Source of the DNA: Schaalia radingae
GTDB taxonomy: Bacteria; Actinomycetota; Actinomycetes; Actinomycetales; Actinomycetaceae
Assembly (NCBI RefSeq): GCF_900106055.1
Contig: NZ_LT629792.1
Span: 744,001 to 808,000, forward strand
Length of the DNA stretch: 64,000 nucleotides
Reading direction: 5' to 3'
This document shows, piece after piece, positions 34,394-43,179 of the stretch. The notes beneath the pieces are model-generated. The model had not been told where the DNA came from. It saw only the letters and a list, made by a program, of their open reading frames with translations, and ran no database searches. How positions within the stretch are numbered: position 1 is the first letter of the stretch; every line of letters begins with the position of its first letter. A program made the translations under genes and the position numbers.

Positions 34394-34865
34394 GAGCCCG
34401 CGGATCGTGGCAGCCGTCGTCGGCATCGCCCTCGTCGCAACGGGTGCAATGTGCGGTGCGTACGCAACCGCGCTCCATGCCGCACCCTCGATAATCATTG
34501 AAGATCAGGAAACCGGTCAGGAATATTTCCGATTCGCCGCCACTGACGACGAACCGATCACGATGAAATGGATCCATTCCATCGAGAAGGAACCGTGGGT
34601 CGAGTACTACACCGTCCACGGCGACCACCTGCAGCTTGACGCCATCGACATCAAATCATACGGAGCGGGGGTGCCGGCCGACCCTGGAGGAGTGACCACC
34701 GTCAAAGACGGTGTCATCCACACCGAAGGAATCAACCGGACGATTCCGGAGCTGACGTGGGCGCATAGCCACGATACTCACACCACGCTCACCGTCGGAA
34801 CTCATGTCATCGCCCCGACGGATCTGCCACATCATGCCCTCGTGCGACTACGAATTCAGGAGTAG
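34362..34865 (+). CDS. DUF1850-domain protein of the TRAP operon
   Basis: 167 residues with one N-terminal membrane segment (about 15-38) or signal anchor. The DUF1850 pattern is present: TMKWIHSIEKEPWVEYYTVHG in the first half and YGAGVPADPGG in the second. DUF1850 proteins are found almost only next to TAXI-type TRAP genes; a role in transporter assembly or substrate handling is inferred. The last codons carry the AGGAG used by the next gene. Confidence 0.85.
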   Translation: MHPKTLHSLNKSPRIVAAVVGIALVATGAMCGAYATALHAAPSIIIEDQETGQEYFRFAATDDEPITMKWIHSIEKEPWVEYYTVHGDHLQLDAIDIKSYGAGVPADPGGVTTVKDGVIHTEGINRTIPELTWAHSHDTHTTLTVGTHVIAPTDLPHHALVRLRIQE

Positions 34866-34986
34866 AACCATGTCTCACTCACACACCACATAGGCTCACC
34901 CCTCACAGACGCACCCGACCCGGTCGAAACGTGACGACGAACGTGTCAGTGTCGACACGCACGACATTGATGTACACGCCGAAGAC

Positions 34987-36900
34987 GTGCTTGAAGAATT
35001 TGACCGGGAATCGCGCGTTCGCCAGGTCGAGTGGAAACCGATGGCCATTCTCATCACAGCCGTCGCAGTCGCCCTGTCCCTGTATCACATGTGGACCGCC
35101 TACTTCGGTGCGCCGCCGGTGCTGATCCACCGATCGATCCACGTCGGCGTCATCTTGTTCCTGACATTCCTGCTGTATCCGCCGATCCGAAAGGGCGTGC
35201 GCTCGCGAGTCCCGTTTTATGACATCATCCTGGCCCTGGCTGCGCTGTCGACGGCCGTTTACGTGATAACCAACTACGACGGGATTGTGCGTCGGTTCGG
35301 TGAACCCTCGACTGCAGACCTTGTCTTTGCGACGATTCTGGTTGTTTTGGTCATTGAAGCGGCGCGCCGGCTCACCGGCTGGGCCATGCCGCTGCTGGCG
35401 ATCGCGTTCGTGATATACGCGCTGTACGGGCGATTGTTCCCCGGAATCTTCCGTCACCGCGGGTATTACCCTTCCGACACGTTCAACTTCCTGTATTTGA
35501 CGACCGAAGGAATCTACGGCACGGCAATTTCTGTGTCCGCCACCTACATCTTCCTGTTCATCCTGTTCGGAGCGGTCCTGCAGAAGTCAGGCATGGGTGA
35601 GTTCTTCAATGACATCGCGCTGGCTATTGCCGGTCAATCCCGTGGTGGCCCCGCGAAGGTGTCGGTCATTGCCTCTGGCTTCCTTGGGTCGATCAACGGT
35701 GCCGCCGTGGCGAACGTGGTAACAACCGGTGCTTTCACGATTCCGCTGATGAAACGCGTGGGCTATAAGTCGACGTTTGCGGGCGCGGTGGAAGCCTCGT
35801 CATCTGTTGGCGGCCAGATCCTGCCGCCGATTATGGGCGCTGCAGCGTTCATCATGGCTGAGACCTTGGGCATACCATACAGTGAAATCGCGATTGCCGC
35901 GTTGATCCCCGCCTTGCTGTACTACCTGGGCATCATCGCGCAGGTGCATTTGAGGGCAACGAAGGAAGGCCTGAAGGGTATTTCTCGTGACTCGTTGCCT
36001 CTGGTGCGAGACGTCATGAAAGAACGCGGTCACCTGGTCATCCCGCTGCTCTTCCTGATCTACATGCTGTTCTTCTCAGGACGCACCATCTTGTTCTCTG
36101 CGCTGCTGACGATTCTGGTGACCATAGTGGTCGCAGAGCTTCGCCCGGCTACGCGCATGTCAGTCAAAGACATCATCGAAGCGCTGGCAAACGGTGCCAA
36201 AACAGCAATCTCCGTGGCTGTGGCCTGCGCGGCCGTTGGCATCATCGTCGGTGTTGTGACGATGACGGGGTTCGGTGTCAAACTGGCGAATGCAATCGTA
36301 GCATTCGGCGCAGGATCAATTTTGCTGTCACTGGTGCTGACGATGGTGGCCTCGATCATTCTGGGCATGGGCCTGCCGTCGATTCCGACCTACATCATCA
36401 CCGCAACGATGGCTGCACCTGCGCTTGGTCAGCTGGGCGTGCCTCCGCTGGTTGCACACATGTTCGTGTTCTACTTCGGCTTGTTCGCCAACATCACGCC
36501 GCCTGTCGCCCTGGCCTCCTTCGCCGCTGCCGGCCTGTCGGGGGCTGACCCGATGCGCACGGGCTTCCAGTCGATGAAACTCGCCCTGGCCGGATACGTC
36601 ATTCCGTTCATCTTTGTGTTCAACCCGGTTCTGTTGCTCCAGGACGTGAACTGGCTGGAGGGTATGAAGGTAACTGCCACGGCTGTTGCAGGCGTGCTCC
36701 TGCTGGCGATCGCCGTCGAAGGCTTCTTTATGGAAAAGGTACCGTTGCTCATGAGAGCAGTGTTCCTGGGCGCAGGCCTATCCATGATGTCGCCTGAGCC
36801 GATCACCGACCTGATCGGCATCGCGGCAGGTGCGTGTGCACTGGCGTTCATGATGATGAAGGCCAAGAAGAACGATAACCTCTCACTCAAAGCCATTTAG
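34987..36900 (+). CDS. TRAP transporter fused permease (DctQM, TAXI type); N-terminal amber codon upstream
   Basis: 637 residues from GTG 34987. About 16 membrane segments: a DctQ-like N-terminal part and a DctM-like part with GSINGAAVANVVTTGAF and GMGLPSIPTYIITATMAAPA. However, the best translation start is an ATG at 34870 with AGGAG seven bases upstream; it is in frame and reads MSHSHTT before a TAG at 34891-34893, after which the frame stays open into this gene. The intervening residues (VDTHDIDVHAEDVLEEFDRE) look like the normal N-terminus of such permeases. Either the gene is truncated or restarted, or the TAG is a mutation or sequence error. Confidence 0.88.
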   Translation: MLEEFDRESRVRQVEWKPMAILITAVAVALSLYHMWTAYFGAPPVLIHRSIHVGVILFLTFLLYPPIRKGVRSRVPFYDIILALAALSTAVYVITNYDGIVRRFGEPSTADLVFATILVVLVIEAARRLTGWAMPLLAIAFVIYALYGRLFPGIFRHRGYYPSDTFNFLYLTTEGIYGTAISVSATYIFLFILFGAVLQKSGMGEFFNDIALAIAGQSRGGPAKVSVIASGFLGSINGAAVANVVTTGAFTIPLMKRVGYKSTFAGAVEASSSVGGQILPPIMGAAAFIMAETLGIPYSEIAIAALIPALLYYLGIIAQVHLRATKEGLKGISRDSLPLVRDVMKERGHLVIPLLFLIYMLFFSGRTILFSALLTILVTIVVAELRPATRMSVKDIIEALANGAKTAISVAVACAAVGIIVGVVTMTGFGVKLANAIVAFGAGSILLSLVLTMVASIILGMGLPSIPTYIITATMAAPALGQLGVPPLVAHMFVFYFGLFANITPPVALASFAAAGLSGADPMRTGFQSMKLALAGYVIPFIFVFNPVLLLQDVNWLEGMKVTATAVAGVLLLAIAVEGFFMEKVPLLMRAVFLGAGLSMMSPEPITDLIGIAAGACALAFMMMKAKKNDNLSLKAI

Positions 36901-37097
36901 CGGCGGTTCGGCCGATCGCGCCGTGGCAGTCGATCATGATGCAGACGGCCGGCCCCTCATCGGGCGTCCTGTGGTGATGGGGCGGCTGGCCAACCCATCA
37001 GCTGCATGAATTGGGGACGGCTGAGCATCGTGATCTGGCTGTGGCCGTGATATTCCGCGGCTGCGTGCAGCCGAAAGCGGCTGGGATGATCTGCTGA

Positions 37098-37312
37098 TCA
37101 ACGGGTCAAGGTAATTGAAGGGCTGAATCGTCAACCAGTCAAGGTATGAGGCGTAGGATTCAACATCTCACGATATGAGAACGTTGATATAGTACGGAAA
37201 AATCGATGTTCAACGGTCGGCTGTGCGAAGTGAGCGGCCCTCTTACCTTGACGGGTTGACGCGCGGCAGTGCGTTGACCTTGACCGGTTGACTAGGACCT
37301 TGACCCGTTGAC
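37098..37312. repeat. Five copies of a 16-base repeat in a convergent intergenic region
   Basis: The repeat ACCTTGACSSGTTGAC occurs on the + strand at 37245-37260, 37277-37292 and 37297-37312, and on the minus strand at 37098-37112 (one base short) and 37130-37145 (one variant). The inverted pair faces the direct trio across about 100 bases containing CTCA-cgata-TGAG and ttgatatagt. The whole gap 36901-37392 lies between two genes that converge, so these are not ordinary gene promoters. No coding or RNA gene is supported in it. Confidence 0.85.
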
Positions 37313-37342
37313 GTGCGACTGCGCGAACATCGCAAACGGTTG

Positions 37343-37383
37343 GCTTCTTGCCCGCGCCCTGCACGAGAGCGCGGGCAAGAAGC
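37343..37383. terminator. Hairpin after the acyl-CoA ligase gene
   Basis: A perfect 15-pair stem (gcttcttgcccgcgc with gcgcgggcaagaagc) and an 11-base loop lie ten bases beyond the stop of the minus-strand ligase gene. No U-tract follows, so termination efficiency is uncertain. Confidence 0.65.
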
Positions 37384-37392
37384 ACACGAACG

Positions 37393-39417
37393 CTACTTAT
37401 CCTGGTCCTCTTCAAGCGGTCCGCCGTAGATGTCGTTGATGACAGCCTCGAAGCGCTTGGTCACAACCGCACGCTTGACCTTGAGCGAGGGCGTCAGCAT
37501 GCCGTTAGCTTCCGTGAAGTCAGAGGTCAGCACGCGGATCGCTCGAATCGACTCGGCACGCGACACATGTGCGTTCGCACGTTCAACTGCTCGCTCCAAC
37601 GACGCCTGTACCTCCACATTGGTCGAGGCTTCAGCAACGGACATCGCTGGCAGGCCGTGATTCTTCAACCACACCGGCAACATCTCCTCATCCAACGTGA
37701 TGAGAGCAGCGACGAACGGACGCTTGTCACCTACGACCACAACCTGACTGATCAGCGGATGAGAACGAAGTGGATCTTCCAGCGTGGCAGGTGAAACATT
37801 CTTGCCGCCTGCCGTCACGATCAGCTCCTTGGCTCGACCTGTGATGCGCACATACCCATCACGATCCAGCGACCCCAGATCACCGGTGCGGAACCAACCG
37901 TCCTCAGTCAACGCCTGAGCTGTCTCGTCGGGCATATTGTGGTAGCCCTGGAAAACCGAACACCCCTTGATGAGGACTTCTCCCTGATCAGAGATCTTGA
38001 TCGACAGCGGCGGAAGCGGCGGTCCGACCGTGCCGATCTTGGTCAGACGCGGTGTATTGACCGACACCGGCCCAACCGTCTCAGTCAGGCCGTAGCCTTC
38101 CAACACAGGCAGTCCGATACCGCGATAGAAGTGAGCGAGATGCGTGGACAGGGGAGCGCCGCCGGACACGATGTAGCTGGCATTGCCGCCCACAAGCTTC
38201 AGGAGCTTTTGATACACCAGCTTGTCAGCCACCATGCGCTGGGAACGCAGCGAACGCGAGGGACCTTCAGGAGTATCCAACGCGCGCGAGTATTCCACCG
38301 CCACATGTGCAGCCCAACGGAATACTTTGCGCTGAGGGCCCGAGCCCGCCTGAGCGTCCGCCGAGTTATAGATCTTCTCCAGCACTCGCGGCACAACCAG
38401 CAGATAGGACGGCCTGAACGAAGCGAGATCCGGCAGCAGGTTCTTCGTGTCAGGGCTGTGCCCCAGCACACCTCCACCTGAAATCTGGAAGACCTGCAGG
38501 AAACGCGCAAACACGTGTGCCAACGGCAAGAACAATAAGAGGCGTGAATCTTCACCCGCCGCGATCTCCGGCATCCAACGGTGCGAATTCACCGCCAGCT
38601 CAGTGAAATTGCCGTGCGTGAGCACCGTGCCTTTGGGCCGTCCCGTCGTGCCCGACGTGTACACGATCGTGGCAATCGAATCGGTGGTGAGCTGCGCCAT
38701 GCGACCAGTCAGCACTGTGCGCCGAACCTGAGCGCCACCATCCTGGATGGTTTGGATCGCCTCGGAATCCAGCGACAGCACGGTGACATCCTGAGATTGC
38801 GAGCTGGCCGCGGCACGCACCAGTTCCGCCATCGTGATGGTCTCAGTGATCGCCACGCGCGCCTGCGTGTCTCTGAGGATAAAGGCGATCTGCTCGATCG
38901 ACGACGTCTCGTAAATCGGAACGGGCACCAGTCCTGCACACCAGCAGGCAAAATCCAACAGCGTCCACTCGTAGCGCGTATGCGACATGACGGCGACCCG
39001 ATCACCGAATTCGAGCCCCATTGCAATCAGGCCGGCAGATGTGCGCTGCACATCCTCGTAGAAGTGCGCGGCACTCATTGGACGCCACGTGTCCCCCATC
39101 GAGAGCTTGCGCTCAATAATCGGCTTGCGCGGTGAGCGTTGCACCCTGCGCTGCAGCAGGTAGGGAATCGTGGTGTGCTCGTCGATCCGGACCAGGACAG
39201 GCGCCCGCCACTCGAGTGCATCGGTTGAGACAGGTTCGCTCTCGTCCTCGCTCTCGCCCGCGTCAATCGAGTCTCCTGACGGCAGGCGGAGCTGAGACGA
39301 CGTGAAAGCAGACGTTGCCTCTTCCACACCAATTGACGAGGGAGACTCCTGTCCTGCCGGCTCGACGACTACCTGTTCATCGGCATTCGAATCGGGCTCG
39401 CTGGAGCTGTGCGCCAT
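37393..39417 (-). CDS. Long-chain fatty acid-CoA ligase (AMP-binding)
   Basis: 674 residues. Adenylate-forming motifs: IVYTSGTTGRPKGTVLTHGN (P-loop, about 223-242), YGLTETVGPVSVN, and RTGDLGSLDRDGYV followed by GRAKELIVTAGGKNVSP (hinge and catalytic Lys region). The N-terminal ~65 residues are an acidic, Ser/Glu-rich extension not typical of the core family. It activates fatty acids with ATP and CoA. The ATG is two bases after the valS stop, so it is cotranscribed with valS. Confidence 0.92.
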   Translation of the reverse strand: MAHSSSEPDSNADEQVVVEPAGQESPSSIGVEEATSAFTSSQLRLPSGDSIDAGESEDESEPVSTDALEWRAPVLVRIDEHTTIPYLLQRRVQRSPRKPIIERKLSMGDTWRPMSAAHFYEDVQRTSAGLIAMGLEFGDRVAVMSHTRYEWTLLDFACWCAGLVPVPIYETSSIEQIAFILRDTQARVAITETITMAELVRAAASSQSQDVTVLSLDSEAIQTIQDGGAQVRRTVLTGRMAQLTTDSIATIVYTSGTTGRPKGTVLTHGNFTELAVNSHRWMPEIAAGEDSRLLLFLPLAHVFARFLQVFQISGGGVLGHSPDTKNLLPDLASFRPSYLLVVPRVLEKIYNSADAQAGSGPQRKVFRWAAHVAVEYSRALDTPEGPSRSLRSQRMVADKLVYQKLLKLVGGNASYIVSGGAPLSTHLAHFYRGIGLPVLEGYGLTETVGPVSVNTPRLTKIGTVGPPLPPLSIKISDQGEVLIKGCSVFQGYHNMPDETAQALTEDGWFRTGDLGSLDRDGYVRITGRAKELIVTAGGKNVSPATLEDPLRSHPLISQVVVVGDKRPFVAALITLDEEMLPVWLKNHGLPAMSVAEASTNVEVQASLERAVERANAHVSRAESIRAIRVLTSDFTEANGMLTPSLKVKRAVVTKRFEAVINDIYGGPLEEDQDK

Positions 39418-39419
39418 GA

Positions 39420-42164
39420 CTACTTCTTTCTTTTGGCCGGAGGCTCACCCAGGGTCACGTCAGCAACCTTGACACTGTGGGTCTCATGCGAATCATCGCC
39501 GCTGTCGGGTGTTGACGCGGATTCTTCAAGAGTCAGCGTACCCGTCACCTTCGTAGCAGAGCGCAGATCGGATTCCACCATTTCGAGGGCAGGAATCATG
39601 TCGGCAGGAGCCTGCACCGTCACAGCCAGGAACGGCGTACGCGGAGAAACCTTGGCTTCCGACTTGACGCGGCGCATGACGATCAGCGCTGCCGACGCAG
39701 CATCCAGAACAGTCGGGTCACCCTCGGGGCCGGACAGCTCATCGAGGGTAGGCCAGGACGCGCGATGAATGGAACCTTCCTGATACCACGACCACACCTC
39801 TTCCGTGACGTAGGGCAGGAAGGGCGCGAGCAGACGCACAGCAGCGTTGATGACCAGGGCCAACGTCGCGCGTGCCGACTGAGCTTCCTCGTCCGACCAG
39901 GCGCCGTCGTGGTTGTAGGCACGCTCCTTGACCAATTCCACGTAGTCATCGCAGAACGTCCAGAAGAATGATTCAGTGACCTCGAGGGCACGCGCATGGT
40001 CGTAGGCTGCAAATGCGCTGCTGGCAGTGTCGATGACGGAACGCAGGTGTGCCAGAACAGACTGGTCAAGTGGCTGCGTCACATGCGAGGCATCAAGATC
40101 CACCTCACCGGAATCGTCGCCCATCGTCAGCGCGAATTTCGAGGCGTTGAGAACTTTGATAGCCAGGCGGCGACCGATCTTCATCTGCGACTCGTCGAAA
40201 GCTGAGTCCACACCCAGACGGGCGGAAGCCGCCCAGTAGCGAACCGCATCCGACCCGTACTTTTCGAGCAGGCCCATCGGCGTGACGACGTTGCCCTTCG
40301 ACTTCGACATCTTCTTGTGGTCTTTATCGACGATCCAGCCGGATAAAGCCGTGTGCTGCCAGGGCAGTTCGCCAAATTCGAGTGCGGCACGCACCACCGT
40401 GGAGAAGAGCCACGTGCGGATGATGTCCTGCCCCTGCGGGCGAAGGTCCATCGGGTAAACGCGGGTGAACAGGTCCTCGTCTTCCAGCCAGCCGGCTGCA
40501 ATCTGTGGGGACAGGGACGAGGTCGCCCACGTGTCCATAATGTCCAGCTCGGCTGCGAAGCCACCGGGCTGGTCACGCTGATCCTCCGTGTATCCGTGGG
40601 GCGTGTCGCTGGACGGATCGATCGGCAGGTCAGCTTCATCAGGAATGATCAGCTGGTCGTACAGCGTTGTGCCATCCTCGTCGATCCTGTACCACAGCGG
40701 GAACGGCACGCCGAAGAAGCGCTGACGGGAGATGAGCCAGTCATTGTTGAGGCCACCCACCCAGTTCTCATAGCGCACCCGCATGAATTCGGGGTGGAAG
40801 TCCAATGCGTGCCCGCGCTCAATGAGCTCCTCATTGAAGTCCTTACCCGTTGATTCATGCGTCCATGGGCGCCCACCGTTGCGGATGTACCACTGGCGGG
40901 ACGTGACGATTTCCAGAGGCTTTTCGCCGCGCTCAAAGAAGTTTGTCTGACGCTGCGTCGGAGTGGGTTCACCACTCATTTCACCGGACTCACGCAGGCG
41001 GTCAACCACTTCCTGACGCGCTGAGAACGTGGTCTTTCCGGCCATCGCCTCATACGCCTGGCGGCCGGCGGGATCCGTGATCCATTCGGGCACGTCGGTT
41101 GCGATGCGGCCATCTTTGCGCAAAATAGCTCGCAACGGCAGATCAAGGTCGCGCCACCAGTCAATGTCAGTCGTGTCACCGAACGTACAACACATCGCGA
41201 TGCCCGCGCCCTTATCCATCTCCGCTTCCGGGTGGGCAAGGACAGGCACTTCCACACCGAAGACGGGCGAGGTAACCGTGGTGCCGAACAACGGCTTGAA
41301 ACGCTCATCGTCAGGGTGAGCGATCAGGGCAACACAGGCTGCCAGCAGTTCGGGTCGCGTGGTCTCAATGTAGACATCGCGACCGTTTTCAACCGGTGCA
41401 CCCTGCTCAGCGGCTTGGCGTGCGGCCCCCTCGTCAGTGATGTGGAATGCGAGGCGGTGGTAGAACCCTGGGTATTCGCGTGATTCGAGCTCAGCCTGGG
41501 CCACGGCAGTCTGGAACGTGATGTCCCACAGGCCGGGCGCCTCCTGCTGGTAGGCCTCGCCGCGCGCCAGGTTACGCAGGAACGCTGCCTGGGCAACCTT
41601 GCGGGCATGTGCGCCGATGGTTTGGTAATGCTGCTTCCAGTCGACCGACAGGCCGAGGCGACGCCACAGCGCTTCGAACTGCTTCTCGTCATCGATGGAC
41701 AGGCGCTCGCACAGCTCCACGAAGTTCTGGCGACTGATCGGCTGCTGGTCGCGAGCCTTAATGGATTTTCCGCCACCGGTGTGCGGGGGCTGGAAGTCGG
41801 GGTCGTAGGGCAGTGACGTGTCGACGCGCACGCCGAAATAATTCTGAACGCGGCGTTCAGTTGGCAGGCCGTTGTCATCCCACCCCATTGGGTAGAACAC
41901 TTCCTTGCCCATCATGCGCTGGTAGCGGGCAACCACGTCAGTGTGCGTGTAGGAAAAGACATGCCCCACGTGCAGGGATCCGGAAACGGTGGGCGGAGGA
42001 GTGTCGATCGAATAGACCTGTTCACGCGTGGCCGTGCGATCAAATGAGTACGTTCCGGCGTCTTCCCAACGGCCGCCCCACTTGTCCTCTAATCCATCTG
42101 CTGTCACTTTGTCGGGCACCTGACCCAGGTGCGGTCGCGATGACAGGGGTTGCTGTGTGGTCAT
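39420..42164 (-). CDS. valS: Valyl-tRNA synthetase
   Basis: 914 residues. Class I signatures: the HIGH motif as SGSLHVGHV (about 60-68) and KMSKSKGNV. The editing domain and the WDDNGLPTERRVQNYFGVR segment fit the actinobacterial type, which reads WDDNGLP where others have GTDHAG. The C-terminus ends soon after the anticodon-binding domain in a charged tail (PPAKRKK), with no clear long coiled coil. Charges tRNA-Val. Operon leader for the acyl-CoA ligase gene. Confidence 0.95.
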   Translation of the reverse strand: MTTQQPLSSRPHLGQVPDKVTADGLEDKWGGRWEDAGTYSFDRTATREQVYSIDTPPPTVSGSLHVGHVFSYTHTDVVARYQRMMGKEVFYPMGWDDNGLPTERRVQNYFGVRVDTSLPYDPDFQPPHTGGGKSIKARDQQPISRQNFVELCERLSIDDEKQFEALWRRLGLSVDWKQHYQTIGAHARKVAQAAFLRNLARGEAYQQEAPGLWDITFQTAVAQAELESREYPGFYHRLAFHITDEGAARQAAEQGAPVENGRDVYIETTRPELLAACVALIAHPDDERFKPLFGTTVTSPVFGVEVPVLAHPEAEMDKGAGIAMCCTFGDTTDIDWWRDLDLPLRAILRKDGRIATDVPEWITDPAGRQAYEAMAGKTTFSARQEVVDRLRESGEMSGEPTPTQRQTNFFERGEKPLEIVTSRQWYIRNGGRPWTHESTGKDFNEELIERGHALDFHPEFMRVRYENWVGGLNNDWLISRQRFFGVPFPLWYRIDEDGTTLYDQLIIPDEADLPIDPSSDTPHGYTEDQRDQPGGFAAELDIMDTWATSSLSPQIAAGWLEDEDLFTRVYPMDLRPQGQDIIRTWLFSTVVRAALEFGELPWQHTALSGWIVDKDHKKMSKSKGNVVTPMGLLEKYGSDAVRYWAASARLGVDSAFDESQMKIGRRLAIKVLNASKFALTMGDDSGEVDLDASHVTQPLDQSVLAHLRSVIDTASSAFAAYDHARALEVTESFFWTFCDDYVELVKERAYNHDGAWSDEEAQSARATLALVINAAVRLLAPFLPYVTEEVWSWYQEGSIHRASWPTLDELSGPEGDPTVLDAASAALIVMRRVKSEAKVSPRTPFLAVTVQAPADMIPALEMVESDLRSATKVTGTLTLEESASTPDSGDDSHETHSVKVADVTLGEPPAKRKK

Positions 42165-42258
42165 ATGAGTCTGACTCCATCCGATACGCGTATAACTCTG
42201 CCCTTAGCCTACGAGGTTAAGGCGCTTGCCACCAAAGACGTCCAGCATCCAGTGGTGT

Positions 42259-43086
42259 CTACCTCAACTCACCGTCGCGCTGGACTGCCGCATCGACAGC
42301 GGCGACCAGTGCATTCGACAGGCCTGCTTCTTCACTTGCGAGCAGTCCTGCAATGGTGGTGCCACCGGGCGAGCAGACCTGATCGATCAGCTGAGCAGGC
42401 ACGATGCCGTCTTCGGCTCGGTCAAGGACCAAACTGGCAGACCCGGCAACCGCCTGGGCTGCAATGGTGGTCGCCTGACTCTTCGACAGGCCGTATTTCA
42501 CACCGGCGCGCGCGAGCGCCTCAATGATCTGAAACACCCAAGCCGGTGAGCATCCTGCCAGTGCGCTGAATACTGCGAACTTGTCTTCGTCAATGACGAG
42601 GGTGGTGCCCACCGCGTTCATCAGTGCGCGAACGGCGTCAAGGTAGGTGCCATTTGTGGTGAAGGAGGCGGCGGTAGTCGAGGCAGCCTTGTTGGCACAC
42701 AGTGCACTCATGGACTGGCCGATCTGCGCATTCACATTCGGCATGACGCGCACAATCGGAACATCACCCAGCGCTGCACTGAGCGTATCGATCGGCGTGC
42801 CGGCAGCCAGGGACGCCACGCATACCCCGCCGCGTTCGGCGATTGTTGGAGCCAGCGCGATGCACACTTCACGAATCGCGTAGGGTTTGACGGCCAGGAC
42901 GACGATGTCGCATTCGGCGGCGATACGCTCATTGGTCGCAGACTGTCCGCCCAGCTCATCGGCCAGTGCGGCTGCCCTGCCGGAGCCGGTATCTGAAAAC
43001 ATCAGGGAGTCGATGGCCTCACTGTGAGCCGCTCCGCGAGCAATTGCTCCTGCCATTGATCCTGATCCAACGAAACCTATACGCAT
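42259..43086 (-). CDS. proC: Pyrroline-5-carboxylate reductase
   Basis: 275 residues. NADPH-binding GFVGSGSMAGAIARG at the N-terminus, CDIVVLAVKPYAIREV in the middle, IVRVMPNVNAQIGQSM, and C-terminal signature VCSPGGTTIAGLLASEEAGL. Last step of proline synthesis from pyrroline-5-carboxylate. ATG 43084-43086 preceded by GGAGAAGATC. A single gene bordered by the conserved hairpin 43113-43150 upstream. Confidence 0.95.
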   Translation of the reverse strand: MRIGFVGSGSMAGAIARGAAHSEAIDSLMFSDTGSGRAAALADELGGQSATNERIAAECDIVVLAVKPYAIREVCIALAPTIAERGGVCVASLAAGTPIDTLSAALGDVPIVRVMPNVNAQIGQSMSALCANKAASTTAASFTTNGTYLDAVRALMNAVGTTLVIDEDKFAVFSALAGCSPAWVFQIIEALARAGVKYGLSKSQATTIAAQAVAGSASLVLDRAEDGIVPAQLIDQVCSPGGTTIAGLLASEEAGLSNALVAAVDAAVQRDGELR

Positions 43087-43112
43087 GATCTTCTCCTTCT
43101 TCGCGTGCGCGC

Positions 43113-43150
43113 GTCGCCCTCGTCAATTATTGCCAGCGGACGAGGGCGAC
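43113..43150. terminator. Intergenic hairpin with GTCGCCCTCG stem, copy 4
   Basis: Arms gtcgccctcgtc and gacgagggcgac (12 perfect pairs) with a 14-base loop, between the HerA-like gene (ends 43180) and proC. Same stem as copies 1-3. Confidence 0.75.
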
Positions 43151-43179
43151 TCAAAGTGGGCGGCATGACTGGCGTGACG

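Noticed and set aside
36934..37134. 66-codon minus-strand frame in the repeat-bearing gap
   Set aside because: No ribosome-binding site, low-complexity Arg/Pro/Ser composition, and it runs into the repeats.
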